Source: Shewanella sp. NFH-SH190041 (GTDB lineage Bacteria; Pseudomonadota; Gammaproteobacteria; Enterobacterales; Shewanellaceae). Taken from it: a stretch of 64,000 nt of DNA. The stretch lies in NCBI RefSeq assembly GCF_024363255.1, contig NZ_AP026070.1:372001-436000 (forward strand), read 5' to 3'. The notes beneath the pieces were generated by a model that saw only the letters and a program-made list of their open reading frames with translations, was not told the origin of the DNA and did not search any database. Positions 27,323 to 35,587 of this stretch are shown piece by piece (position 1 is the first letter of the stretch; each line of letters opens with the position of its first letter). The position numbers and the translations under genes are program-made.

Positions 27323-28208
27323 GACGTTTGTCCGGTTTATGACGCTGTGGCGACGGGGTATTCGCTTGGGAGGGATGCTCATTTAGAGCTGGTGCCGGGC
27401 TCAAGGCTGATTCTTGGCTCAAGGCTGCTTCCTCAATCAGCGCGGCGGCCATTGCTGTGGGGTTGACGAGATGGATATTGTGCCCGGCATCAGGGATGGC
27501 GATGCATCGTAATGGCTGTTGCTGCTGCCAACGCTGGGCCAGAGCAGAAAATTTGCTGTCCTGTTGTCCGGCAAGGAAATAGCAGCGGCCTGACATCTGA
27601 GCTGGTACTCCACGTAAATCCTGCTGCAGCGCTAGCGAGGTGGCGCGGTAACAGTTCAGCAGCCCAAGACGGTTTGCGTGGCGACGTTTTTCTACTAATG
27701 CTGCCCGGGCATTTTCGCTCAACTCAGCAAAGACTCCTTGACGGTACCATAGCGGCAGAAATTCAGTCAGTGGTAGTTGCGCCAGTTTATCAGCCCAAGC
27801 CGTGTCGTTATGTTGCCTGGCGAGAATATCATTCTCGGTTTGCAGCCCAGGATGGCAGGATTCCAACCCGAGGCTGAGCAACGCGCCGGGCTGTTGCTGA
27901 TTCAGCTCATCTGCTAAATGTAGGGCAATTCGCCCACCCAGTGAGTATCCCAGTAGATGAAATCTATGTATACCAAGCTGTGCTAGGGTGTCACGTATTA
28001 ACTGACAGGTGCGGGAAAATCCTGGCACAGGCAGCTCGATTGCGGCACTGCCGCCATGGCCGGGTAAATCAATACAAACACAATAAAACTGCTTTGTTAG
28101 ATATGGCAGCAGAGGCTGCCAGTCTGATTGGCTACCGAGAAAACCGTGCAGCAATACCAAGGGTGGCAGCTGACTGTCACCATGACATGACAGCGACAGA
28201 GGGGTCAT
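27315..28208 (-). CDS. menH: SHCHC synthase (alpha/beta hydrolase)
   Basis: The 297-residue alpha/beta-hydrolase has [10 protein letters not shown] (oxyanion region) near residue 21, the nucleophile elbow GYSLGG near 88 and the catalytic histidine in DAGHNIHL near 243. MenH removes pyruvate from SEPHCHC to give SHCHC. It overlaps menD by 4 bp and menC by 8 bp, so translation is probably coupled. The last ~35 residues ([20 protein letters not shown] and on) form a Pro/Ser-rich tail absent from E. coli MenH. Confidence 0.92.
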   Translation of the reverse strand: MTPLSLSCHGDSQLPPLVLLHGFLGSQSDWQPLLPYLTKQFYCVCIDLPGHGGSAAIELPVPGFSRTCQLIRDTLAQLGIHRFHLLGYSLGGRIALHLADELNQQQPGALLSLGLESCHPGLQTENDILARQHNDTAWADKLAQLPLTEFLPLWYRQGVFAELSENARAALVEKRRHANRLGLLNCYRATSLALQQDLRGVPAQMSGRCYFLAGQQDSKFSALAQRWQQQQPLRCIAIPDAGHNIHLVNPTAMAAALIEEAALSQESALSPAPALNEHPSQANTPSPQRHKPDKRHE

Positions 28209-29920
28209 GCCAATTGCCTCACCCAGTGGCCGATGGTAGCGATTTGATCGCTGGCCTGCGTTGGCGCGACTCTGACTTCAATGACTGATGCGCCTGGGTA
28301 ACTCATGGCATCACGGTATGCTTGGTGGAAGCTGTTGATATCAGTCACCCGTTTATAGGGGCGGTTGAACATGGCGGCGGCGCCAGCAAACTCCAATCCG
28401 TGACTGAGACGGTAATATTGATCCCGCAGCGTTTCATTAGGTACGGGCAAGAGATTGAAAATATTGCCGCCATCATTATTGAGCACCACAATAGCCAATG
28501 GTCCGCTTGCATGGGCGGCGATGGCCATAGAGTTGAGATCATGTAATTGAGATAGGTCTCCGATAATCAGGGTGGTGGCTTTGTCTGCATGGGCGGCTAC
28601 CCCACAGGCGGTGGCCAACAGACCATCAATACCTGATGCCCCTCGATTGGTATAAGTGTCACATGGCTGAGTGCGGCTTGGCGCAAACATATCAAACAGT
28701 CGCACCGGTAGGCTGTTACCAATAAATAATTGCTGCTGAATGCCATCAGCCGCAATTGCGCGGATAACCTGCGCTTCTCCGAATTCGCCTTGATCAATGT
28801 GTTGCACAAAGCCCTGCTCTAGGGTGCGATTGAGCGCAATCAGGCCATCGGCCCAGCCGTGTTGGACTGATGAGGTTGGCCAAGTCAGGCCGGTCAGATC
28901 ATTTATGCTACCCAGAAACAGTTGTTTACTGTTATGGCTAGGGTCTAGCCGTTGCTGATGTGGCAGCAGTTGCCAGTATTGTTGCCAGTGATGTTCTGCT
29001 AAATAACTGATTAACCGTTTGGACAGCAGTCTGCCACCGAGTAACAGAACATGCTCAGCTTGGTTGAGGATCTTTTGTGCGGCAGGGCTTTGCAATAGCT
29101 GATCAATATGACCAATTACACCAGGGTGTTGGCGCAGCTGACATTGGGCGTCGGTTAGTAGTGGCCAGCCGAGTTGTTGGCTCAGTTGCAGTAGCTGTTG
29201 TGGATCCTCTTCCGGTGACAGCATACCGGCAATAATGACCCCTTTTTTCTCGGCAAATTGCTGGCACTGGCTGGCAAGCGGTAATGCTTGAGGCTGACAT
29301 GTTGCGATTTGATTCCAAGGCTCACAGCTTTGTTGCCATTGACGCAGTGGCTGCAGGTAGTCGCTAAAGTCATCGGCCTGAATGTCTCTGGGGTAGAGGG
29401 GTTCGCGGTACATACAGTTGATATGCAGCGGCTGGAATTGATTGGCTACTGTGTCATCCAATGCGCTGAGTAGGGCTTGGGGAGCAATATGAATATCTGG
29501 CGTTGGCAGGTTCATCTGTCTGGCATAACCGGCAAAAATTCCCGGCTGGATGATGGCTTGATTCGCACCACATTCCAATAATTCTGGCGGCCGATCACCA
29601 GAAAGTACAATCAGAGGTACATGGGTTAACCAAGCTTCGACGATAGCGGGGTAGAGGTTGGCTACCGCCGTGCCGGAGGTTGTGATAATGGCAACGGGGG
29701 CGCGACTGGCTTTGGCCAGCCCCATGGCCATAAAGCCAAGCCCGCGTTCGTCAAAATGTAGATGTTGCTTTAGTTTGTTCTGCTTAGAGGCGGCCAGTGT
29801 CAGTGGTGTGGAGCGGGAGCCAGGGGCCATACAGACATGCTGTACTCCCAAACGGGCTAATTCTTCCAGAATTAATGAACCCCAGAGCAGGTTCAGCTCG
29901 GCGATCTGATCACTTTGCAT
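28205..29920 (-). CDS. menD: SEPHCHC synthase, ThDP-dependent
   Basis: The 571-residue enzyme joins 2-oxoglutarate and isochorismate, the first dedicated step of menaquinone synthesis. It has the N-terminal motif [13 protein letters not shown] around residue 33 and the ThDP-binding region [14 protein letters not shown] around 455, in the usual three-domain build. It is the first gene of menDHCE. No menF (isochorismate synthase) lies next to it, unlike in E. coli. A weak promoter candidate (TTCGTG-17-TAAAAT on the minus strand near 30000) sits just downstream of the leader terminator. Confidence 0.95.
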   Translation of the reverse strand: MQSDQIAELNLLWGSLILEELARLGVQHVCMAPGSRSTPLTLAASKQNKLKQHLHFDERGLGFMAMGLAKASRAPVAIITTSGTAVANLYPAIVEAWLTHVPLIVLSGDRPPELLECGANQAIIQPGIFAGYARQMNLPTPDIHIAPQALLSALDDTVANQFQPLHINCMYREPLYPRDIQADDFSDYLQPLRQWQQSCEPWNQIATCQPQALPLASQCQQFAEKKGVIIAGMLSPEEDPQQLLQLSQQLGWPLLTDAQCQLRQHPGVIGHIDQLLQSPAAQKILNQAEHVLLLGGRLLSKRLISYLAEHHWQQYWQLLPHQQRLDPSHNSKQLFLGSINDLTGLTWPTSSVQHGWADGLIALNRTLEQGFVQHIDQGEFGEAQVIRAIAADGIQQQLFIGNSLPVRLFDMFAPSRTQPCDTYTNRGASGIDGLLATACGVAAHADKATTLIIGDLSQLHDLNSMAIAAHASGPLAIVVLNNDGGNIFNLLPVPNETLRDQYYRLSHGLEFAGAAAMFNRPYKRVTDINSFHQAYRDAMSYPGASVIEVRVAPTQASDQIATIGHWVRQLA

Positions 29921-30023
29921 AGATGATTACCATTAAAAAAGTCGGAATGCCAATCCTGAGCGGTTATGGATTAACAGTAGCTTGAATGGAGTGGGATTTT
30001 AACCCGATTTTGACTAACCACGA

Positions 30024-30062
30024 ATTAAAAAAGGCCCGCACCTGATGAAGAGCGCGGACCTT
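30024..30062 (-). terminator. Minus-strand terminator upstream of menD
   Basis: On the minus strand AAGGTCCGC ... GCGGGCCTT (9 bp with one mismatch, loop of about 13) runs into TTTTTTAATT. It lies about 100 bp before the menD start on menD's own strand. It therefore ends an upstream transcript or acts as an attenuator. Confidence 0.75.
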
Positions 30063-30219
30063 GCAGGGAAATCACGGACTATTGCCCAAGCGCATCCGAC
30101 TAACAGGGCCGGATACTGAGTGGATGAGATGTGCCGAGGATGTCACATCTATCCTGATACGAGTCAATACGAGTAGCGCTTTTACCGGTAACAGCTTCTA
30201 CGGCAGTTTTTTATTACCA
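30025..30219 (-). ncRNA. Candidate small RNA or attenuated leader upstream of menD
   Basis: No supported gene lies between menD and the LysR gene (29921-30492), yet a strong minus-strand terminator ends near 30025. An FNR/CRP-like site centred at about 30260 would place a start near 30219 at the usual -41.5 spacing, giving a transcript of about 195 nt. The -10 match (TTATTG) is poor. No known RNA family was recognised. Both ends are inferred, not seen. Confidence 0.35.
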
Positions 30220-30253
30220 GTGACGCCCAATAAGGCGCTCTTGCTTGAATATG

Positions 30254-30267
30254 TTGATATAGATCAC
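30254..30267. promoter_or_regulatory. FNR/EtrA-like (or CRP-like) site
   Basis: TTGATATAGATCAC fits TTGAT-N4-ATCAA at nine of ten positions and also resembles a CRP half-palindrome on the other strand. It could serve the leftward candidate small RNA, menD (about 335 bp away) or the rightward LysR gene (about 225 bp away). Confidence 0.5.
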
Positions 30268-30492
30268 GTTATTCTGAATTTATACGTCTTATCTGAGAGG
30301 ATAGTAAAGTTTTCAATAAATAAGGGAATAAAGATGTTTCTGATTTGTGAACTGATGCCGTTGTTTCAAATATAAACAAATATATTTTTATATTTGGAGA
30401 TGCATTTTTATAAAATTTAATTTTACCCTCAGGGAAAATTGGCTATGCTATCAATCGATTAAATAATATTAATAATAAAGTGGCAGTCGAGT

Positions 30493-31458
30493 ATGTTGGA
30501 TCAGGAAGTAAGATCACTCTTTATATTTAAGTCGATTTATGAAACAGGGAGCGCACGGCTGGTTGCTGAGATGTATGGTATTTCTCAGTCCAAAGTTAGC
30601 CGATATTTGGCTGGGTTGAGAGATTTATATGCCGACACGCTTTTTATTCGTAAAAAGTCGGGTTTTGTCCCCACAGTCAGAGCCCATCAGCTTTACCCTA
30701 TGATTAATCAAATTGCTCAATTGACCGAAGAGTTGATTAGCATGAATGACAGAAACCTCGATGTGAAGGAGTGTGTCATTGCGGTGCCACCGACCTTTTC
30801 TGTTGGTTTACCCGAGTTTCTGGAGAAGACACTGAAGCTGGTACATCCCGGTTTATCTTTTGCCGTTAAGGCTACCCGAAGAGGGGTATGTGAAGATGTG
30901 GTCAAGGGAAATGTGTGTATAGCGATTACTCACCGAGAATGCACCCGTACTACTGAATGTAGTAAACAGGGGGTATCGATGATTAGTATGGATACTATCA
31001 CTAAAGGGGAATTGGTTTATTTGGTCGCTTCTCAGGAGCACCCTGTATGGCAGTCTGATTTATCATTGGAAAATATCGCTAAATATCCCTATGTTGTGAC
31101 CCAGGTTCCTGGCTTTAATGATGATGTTGACCCATTAGAAGTGTATTGCCGTGAGCACAGTATCCCCCTGAAAGTTGCTCAGCGGACGACCTCATTGGCG
31201 ACCTTATTGGAGAGCTTATTGGATTCAGATGGGGTGTCTTTTTTAGGCGCAGGATGTGCGGCTGAGTTTATGTCCCGTTTCCCAGGAATAAAGGCCGAGA
31301 GGCTTTCTCAGCATGAATTTGAGCTATTACATGAGAAGGCTCCTACGCCTAAATACGCTTTTATTTGTCGGCATGATCGGCGGGAAAAAATTCCACCATT
31401 ACTTATTTCAGCAATAAAGAATTATATTATTGAGCAGGTAACAAATAAGGTTGGTTAA
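30493..31458 (+). CDS. LysR-family transcriptional regulator
   Basis: The 321-residue protein has an N-terminal winged helix-turn-helix (about residues 5-65: FKSIYETGSARLVAEMYGIS, SQSKVSRYLAGLRD) and a periplasmic-binding-like effector domain (about 95-300). The DNA-binding part departs from the common LysR pattern (SARLVAEMYGISQSKVSR in place of SFTRAAERLHVSQPAVSR). Its target and effector are unknown. It stands alone: the men operon is divergent and a terminator follows, so it may act on a distant gene. Confidence 0.82.
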   Translation: MLDQEVRSLFIFKSIYETGSARLVAEMYGISQSKVSRYLAGLRDLYADTLFIRKKSGFVPTVRAHQLYPMINQIAQLTEELISMNDRNLDVKECVIAVPPTFSVGLPEFLEKTLKLVHPGLSFAVKATRRGVCEDVVKGNVCIAITHRECTRTTECSKQGVSMISMDTITKGELVYLVASQEHPVWQSDLSLENIAKYPYVVTQVPGFNDDVDPLEVYCREHSIPLKVAQRTTSLATLLESLLDSDGVSFLGAGCAAEFMSRFPGIKAERLSQHEFELLHEKAPTPKYAFICRHDRREKIPPLLISAIKNYIIEQVTNKVG

Positions 31459-31531
31459 GTGAGTTATATGGTGAAATTGTCAGTTGTATTGATATTTCAA
31501 TATATGGATTAATTTCATTTATCTCTGGTGA

Positions 31532-31581
31532 CCGGAAAATGATATCTATGCTGATGGATATTAATTTCCGGCTTTTTGTTT
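31532..31581 (+). terminator. Terminator after the LysR gene
   Basis: A long imperfect stem, CCGGAAA-(AT)-GATATC paired with GATAT-(TAA)-TTTCCGG, is followed by CTTTTTGTTT. It begins 74 bp after the stop codon. Confidence 0.82.
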
Positions 31582-32025
31582 CCGCTCATAGTTTCGGGTT
31601 TTATGGGAACATTGCCGCGAAAATAATAAGGATTCAACAAATGCTGCTAAATTGTATTTTCAATGCGTCAGGTGTTGAATAAATGAATCATTTTCGCAGT
31701 TTTGAGAATTATTATCGCGATAATTGCATTTATGACAACAAAGTGTGTTTAAACATCTATTCTAGATGCAAAATAATAGGCTAATTAATCACCTTCGCTG
31801 ACAGCTGTGGCACACGCATGGCTAACCACACAGAGGGATTCCGTGGTGAGTTGATAGGGAGTTGATCCTGATACCACACTGGGGCTTGTTAGGCATGGCA
31901 GCTTGCCTTGGGTGGTGATTATTTGCTCAGTTGGGCATAATGCGTGGCGAGCATATCGCCACGGTGTGAGTACCATCATCGATTGGTGTTGCCATATGCT
32001 TGATTCAGTATCACTCATACTCTTA
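31582..32025. other. AT-rich intergenic stretch with a 14-bp palindrome
   Basis: No gene is supported here. A perfect palindrome ATTATCGCGATAAT lies at 31711-31724 and looks like an operator, but no adjacent gene obviously uses it. An open frame on the minus strand runs from this stretch into the MITE and is not considered coding. Confidence 0.4.
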
Positions 32026-32289
32026 GGGGCTGTTGACGTTTCAAGTTTGTTTTTGCAGCGATTTGAGGATGCTTTATACAAGGCAGAGGCTTTGATAGGT
32101 AGTTGCGCTACCTGATAAGCCGATAACGCAGTAGAAAGTAGCCTCAAACGCTGCCCGCAGGGTTCGGCTAAAAGCGTTTTACTCTTTGTTGAGCGGTTCT
32201 TGCTTAGAATAACTAGGCGACAAACCACTCGCCGCGATTAAAACGCTTTTATCTCGAACAAAATTTAATCACGAAACGTCAACAGACCC
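32026..32289 (-). mobile_element. MITE-like element, copy A (264 bp)
   Basis: The ends are GGGGCTGTTGACGTTTC and, inverted, GGGTCTGTTGACGTTTC: terminal inverted repeats of about 17 bp with one mismatch. TA flanks both sides (32024-32025 and 32290-32291), consistent with a TA target duplication. The interior has no transposase. It can fold into long hairpins (AAAAGCGTTTT / AACGCTTTT enclosing GAGCGGTT / AACCGCTC). The same element occurs at 39621 and 45966 in the opposite orientation. Strand is assigned relative to those copies. Confidence 0.85.
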
Positions 32290-32342
32290 TAGCTAAGGGA
32301 TGCTAAGACTGGTCTATTGTTTATTTTTACACGGAGGTGAAT

Positions 32343-32570
32343 ATGAATGCAGCAACACTTGCCCTGTTAATTCCCATCGTCGCTATTGTTGGTGGTGTGG
32401 TGCTGTCAGCGATGAAAATTCAACAGCGAAAGGGACAAGCTCAGCAACAAGATGCCGTTTTGCAGGCGCTGCAGGAAGAGGTTAGCGCATTGAAAGCGCG
32501 CGTACAGGTATTAGAAGCCCTTGCCACAGATAGTGGTGAATCCCTAAAGCGCAAGATAAATGACCTTTAG
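32343..32570 (+). CDS. Small membrane protein with coiled coil (PspB-like build)
   Basis: The 75-residue protein has one N-terminal membrane helix (ATLALLIPIVAIVGGVVLSA) followed by a basic turn (MKIQQRKGQAQQQ) and a coiled coil (LQALQEEVSALKARVQVLEALA). This layout is that of phage-shock protein B, but residue identity to PspB looks low and no pspA or pspC is near. The ATG at 32343 is chosen because GGAGG ends 5 bp before it. The start lies only about 50 bp after MITE copy A, so the element may supply or disturb its promoter. Confidence 0.68.
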   Translation: MNAATLALLIPIVAIVGGVVLSAMKIQQRKGQAQQQDAVLQALQEEVSALKARVQVLEALATDSGESLKRKINDL

Positions 32571-32596
32571 TTTCCAGTGGTTGGTTTAGCCTTCGC

Positions 32597-32663
32597 GTCA
32601 TACGCTAGATGCCTATACAAAGCTCATACAAATAAGTGCGTAGTGGGCATCTGATAGTATGAC
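32597..32663. repeat. Imperfect inverted repeat with 32-bp loop
   Basis: GTCATACGCTAGATGCC (32597-32613) and GGCATCTGATAGTATGAC (32646-32663) are inverted copies with a small mismatch in the middle. It could form a 17-bp stem. It has no T run, so it is a poor terminator. It lies between the small membrane protein gene and comM. Confidence 0.6.
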
Positions 32664-32836
32664 AACTATGGGTGATAAGGCGGAATAAAGCAGGCTGGAG
32701 AACATTCACCCGCCTGCATGCTATGTCTAGGCGCTTTTGAGCCCCATTTTAGTGGTTTGCGATAGGGTCATTCCTTTAGTTTCTGGTGCTTCTGCCACTG
32801 TATTTCTAAGTTAACCCTTTTGAGCATTTAGCATTA

Positions 32837-34360
32837 TTAGTGTGCCACTGATGCCAGTAGGCGATCCATGGCGCGGTATCCCAGGGCTTGGGCCAGATGG
32901 CGGCGTTCAACTTGAGTACTATTATCTAAATCAGCAATGGTGCGGGCTACCCGTTGAATGCGGTGAAAACTGCGCACCGATAGCCCTAATTTTTCGACAC
33001 TTTGTTCTAGAAAATTCAGTTCAGCAGTGCCAATGCCTGCGCTTTGTTGCAGTTGTCGCCCACTTAATTCCGCATTTAATACGCCTGCACGGCTCAGTTG
33101 CATTTCCCTTGCGGCGAGCACCCGCGCGCGTACCTGAGCGCTGGTTTCGGTTTGAGCATGGGGCTGACTGAGGCTTCCGGCCGGTAGGCGAGGCACATCA
33201 ATGCTGAGATCAAAACGGTCAAGGAATGGGCCAGATAAACGCGACAGATAACGGGTGATTTGTTCCGGAGTGGCTCGACTGTGGGGCCCCGCATCGCCAC
33301 ATGGGCTGGGGTTCATGGCCGCTATCAGTTGAAAATCACTGGCAAAAGTCAGCTTGGCAGCGGCGCGGGAAATGACCACTTCACCGGTTTCCATTGGCTG
33401 GCGCAGGCAGTCCAGTACCCGGCGGGGAAACTCTGTCAGTTCATCAAGAAATAATACTCCGCGATGAGCTAACGAAATTTCTCCGGGTTTGGGCACCGCG
33501 CCACCGCCCACCAGAGAGACCGCCGAACTGGTATGGTGCGGATTACGAAAAGGGCGCTGATAAAAGCGTTGGCTGTTAAGGGCCATCCCCGCTACGGAAT
33601 GGATAGCGGCGACTTCCAGTGCTTGAGTGTAATTGAGCGGGGGCAGTAGTCCGGTTATGCGACTGGCAAGCATGGTTTTGCCTGTACCTGGCGGGCCAAG
33701 TAGCAATAAATTGTGCGAGCCCGCCGCCGCAATTTCTAATGCCTGTTTGGCTTGATGTTGCCCCAGTACATCGCTGAGACAGGCAGGCTGTTCGGCCTCG
33801 GTGCTATGCTCCAGCCATTGGGTACCTTGACTTAACCCGGGTAGCGTTTGCTGACCGTGGAGAAAGGCACTGAGGGATTGCAGATGGCTGGCAAAGAAGA
33901 CTTTGTCATAATTGACTATCTCCGCGTCATCGCGATTAGCCGCTGGTAGGATAACACTGGCATCAACGCTACGAGCCTGAATCAGCATAGGGAGCAGGCC
34001 GGGGCAGTATCGTATCGCACCTGATAAGGCTAATTCTCCGGCAAACTCTAACCCGTTAAGGCTATTGGCGGGCAGCTGATCCGACGCGGCTAAAATTCCG
34101 ATGGCGATGGGCAGATCATAACGACCTCCCTGTTTAGGTAGCTCTGCGGGGGCCAGATTGACCGTGATACGGCGCATGGGAAAGTCAAAACCGGCATTAA
34201 TGATCGCACTGCGAACCCGCTCACGGGATTCTTTTACCGAGGCTTCGGGTAACCCCACCAAATTAAAGGCCGGCAGGCCATTACTGAGATGAACTTCAAC
34301 TGTGACTGGCGGGGCGTCAACCCCGGCCAAGGCACGACTGGCCACACATGCCATCGCCAT
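32837..34360 (-). CDS. comM: Mg-chelatase-like AAA+ ATPase ComM (YifB)
   Basis: The 507-residue protein has the three parts of the ComM/YifB family: an N-terminal Lon-protease-like fold domain (VTVEVHLSNGLPAFNLVGLP around residues 17-36), an AAA+ core with Walker A LLLLGPPGTGKTML around 216 and Walker B GVLFLDELTEF around 302, and a C-terminal Mg-chelatase domain. ComM is a hexameric helicase that promotes branch migration during natural transformation in Vibrio. It is a lone gene here, upstream of the GGDEF gene on the same strand. Confidence 0.94.
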   Translation of the reverse strand: MAMACVASRALAGVDAPPVTVEVHLSNGLPAFNLVGLPEASVKESRERVRSAIINAGFDFPMRRITVNLAPAELPKQGGRYDLPIAIGILAASDQLPANSLNGLEFAGELALSGAIRYCPGLLPMLIQARSVDASVILPAANRDDAEIVNYDKVFFASHLQSLSAFLHGQQTLPGLSQGTQWLEHSTEAEQPACLSDVLGQHQAKQALEIAAAGSHNLLLLGPPGTGKTMLASRITGLLPPLNYTQALEVAAIHSVAGMALNSQRFYQRPFRNPHHTSSAVSLVGGGAVPKPGEISLAHRGVLFLDELTEFPRRVLDCLRQPMETGEVVISRAAAKLTFASDFQLIAAMNPSPCGDAGPHSRATPEQITRYLSRLSGPFLDRFDLSIDVPRLPAGSLSQPHAQTETSAQVRARVLAAREMQLSRAGVLNAELSGRQLQQSAGIGTAELNFLEQSVEKLGLSVRSFHRIQRVARTIADLDNSTQVERRHLAQALGYRAMDRLLASVAH

Positions 34361-34378
34361 GGTTGCACTCCTTGCATT

Positions 34379-35206
34379 TTAGTTGACGGAGGATGTCCGG
34401 ATATGGCGCATATCCGGATGATAGATTTGGTAGCTTCGGGCGCTGCGTTTGGCCTGATACATGGCGGTATCAGCATTGAGCAGCAAGGTTTTTCTGTCCC
34501 GGCCATCATCCGGGTAATGGGCCAGCCCAATACTGATCCCAATACCGTTTTGAAAGGACCCGCAACTCATTGGCTGCTCCAGTTGTTGTACGATCGCCTG
34601 GGTAACATTCAGGGCATCATCAATGTCACTGTCCGGCAATAGCACGGCTAACTCATCACCACCGATCCGTGCCGCCATCGCCCCGCCGGGCAGAATATTG
34701 GTAATACGCTGGCCTATAGTCTGCAGTACACAGTCACCCTGTTCATGGCCGAAACTGTCATTGATCAGCTTAAAGTTATCCACATCGAGGATCATGCAGC
34801 AAAAGCTGGTGTGGTGGCTTTCCAGCAGGCGATCAAATTCCTGATAGAAAAATACCCGGTTGGGCAAGCCGGTAAGCGAGTCATGGGATGCCTGATAATG
34901 TTTTTCCTGCACCATTTGCTTTAGTCGGGCAATAGTCTGTTTGCTCATATGGGTGACCACAAAAACAAAGGTGCCCCCGGCACAGAAAATGGCTGCGATG
35001 CCTAGTTTCAGTGGTGTTACCGGGTGTAGCGCCAATATCCACAGATAGCTGAGAAAGGCGAGGATAAAGATCAAAATCATACTCAGCAGTACCCGCCAGC
35101 CGGTATGCTGATAATCGGAAAATTGAATAATATGGTAGGTGGGCTTGAGTGAGCCGAGCAGGCCGCCAAGGCCGATACATAGAATGCAGATCGCCAGTAT
35201 TTCCAT
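34379..35206 (-). CDS. Membrane GGDEF protein (predicted diguanylate cyclase, GGDEL motif)
   Basis: The N-terminus has three hydrophobic segments (about residues 2-20, 35-55 and 62-85), then a short linker and a GGDEF domain from about residue 110 to 265. The active-site motif reads ARIGGDELAVLLP, with Leu in place of Phe/Tyr. The metal-binding DVDNFKLINDSFGH is intact. No RxxD inhibitory site is visible before the motif. It probably makes cyclic di-GMP, though the signature residue change leaves some doubt. The ATG at 35206 (275 residues) is preferred to a TTG at 35245. It ends 19 bp before the comM start and may be cotranscribed with it. Confidence 0.8.
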   Translation of the reverse strand: MEILAICILCIGLGGLLGSLKPTYHIIQFSDYQHTGWRVLLSMILIFILAFLSYLWILALHPVTPLKLGIAAIFCAGGTFVFVVTHMSKQTIARLKQMVQEKHYQASHDSLTGLPNRVFFYQEFDRLLESHHTSFCCMILDVDNFKLINDSFGHEQGDCVLQTIGQRITNILPGGAMAARIGGDELAVLLPDSDIDDALNVTQAIVQQLEQPMSCGSFQNGIGISIGLAHYPDDGRDRKTLLLNADTAMYQAKRSARSYQIYHPDMRHIRTSSVN

Positions 35207-35587
35207 ATTCTCAGCGCCGGTTAATTTGCTTACTAGTATAGACAAACTGACGACAGTGCTTGATTGGTGTTGACTGGGAAATGGGCATTCTGCCGCAGCT
35301 GGCCGGAGGAGCGAGCTTGGCTTACCCGAGTGCCGGTTTTGGTGATATACTGAGCGGCGCGAAATCGCAGTTCAATTTCAGGGAGAAATGCTTCAGCCTG
35401 CCAAGGGTGAGTCAATTCGATTCCCCGGCATACTGGCTCGCGTCAGTGTCAGATCAACTCTATTCAAACCATACTTCTGTCAGACTCGCTGGCTGTGTGA
35501 GCCGGTCACGTGTAACCGGATCCCGGTCGGATTTTCTCCCGGTGTGGTGTGTGCCCCCCAAAGCGGGGCGTTTCATTAAGGTGTCCT
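35207..35587 (+). other. Structured GC-rich leader upstream of ytfL/paeA
   Basis: No gene is supported between the divergent GGDEF and ytfL genes. The last 190 bases are GC-rich and foldable: CCGGT-N8-ACCGG at about 35504-35521, and GCCCC-N7-GGGGC at about 35551-35567, close to the ytfL Shine-Dalgarno AAGGTG. Repeated GCTCGC/CTCGCTGGC stretches lie upstream. I compared it by eye with the yybP-ykoY manganese riboswitch and guanidine riboswitches and saw no convincing match. Confidence 0.35.

Noticed and set aside
30061..30375. A 104-codon plus-strand frame upstream of the LysR gene
   Set aside because: No ribosome binding site, no recognisable protein features, and it overlaps the candidate leader RNA with its terminator on the other strand.
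31785..32228. A 147-codon minus-strand frame next to the LysR gene
   Set aside because: More than half of it lies inside MITE copy A and the rest matches nothing known. The part inside the element is the same frame that occurs by chance in copy C.
35401..35587. yybP-ykoY manganese or guanidine riboswitch before ytfL
   Set aside because: The conserved core sequences of these classes as I know them are not present; only generic GC-rich stems are seen.
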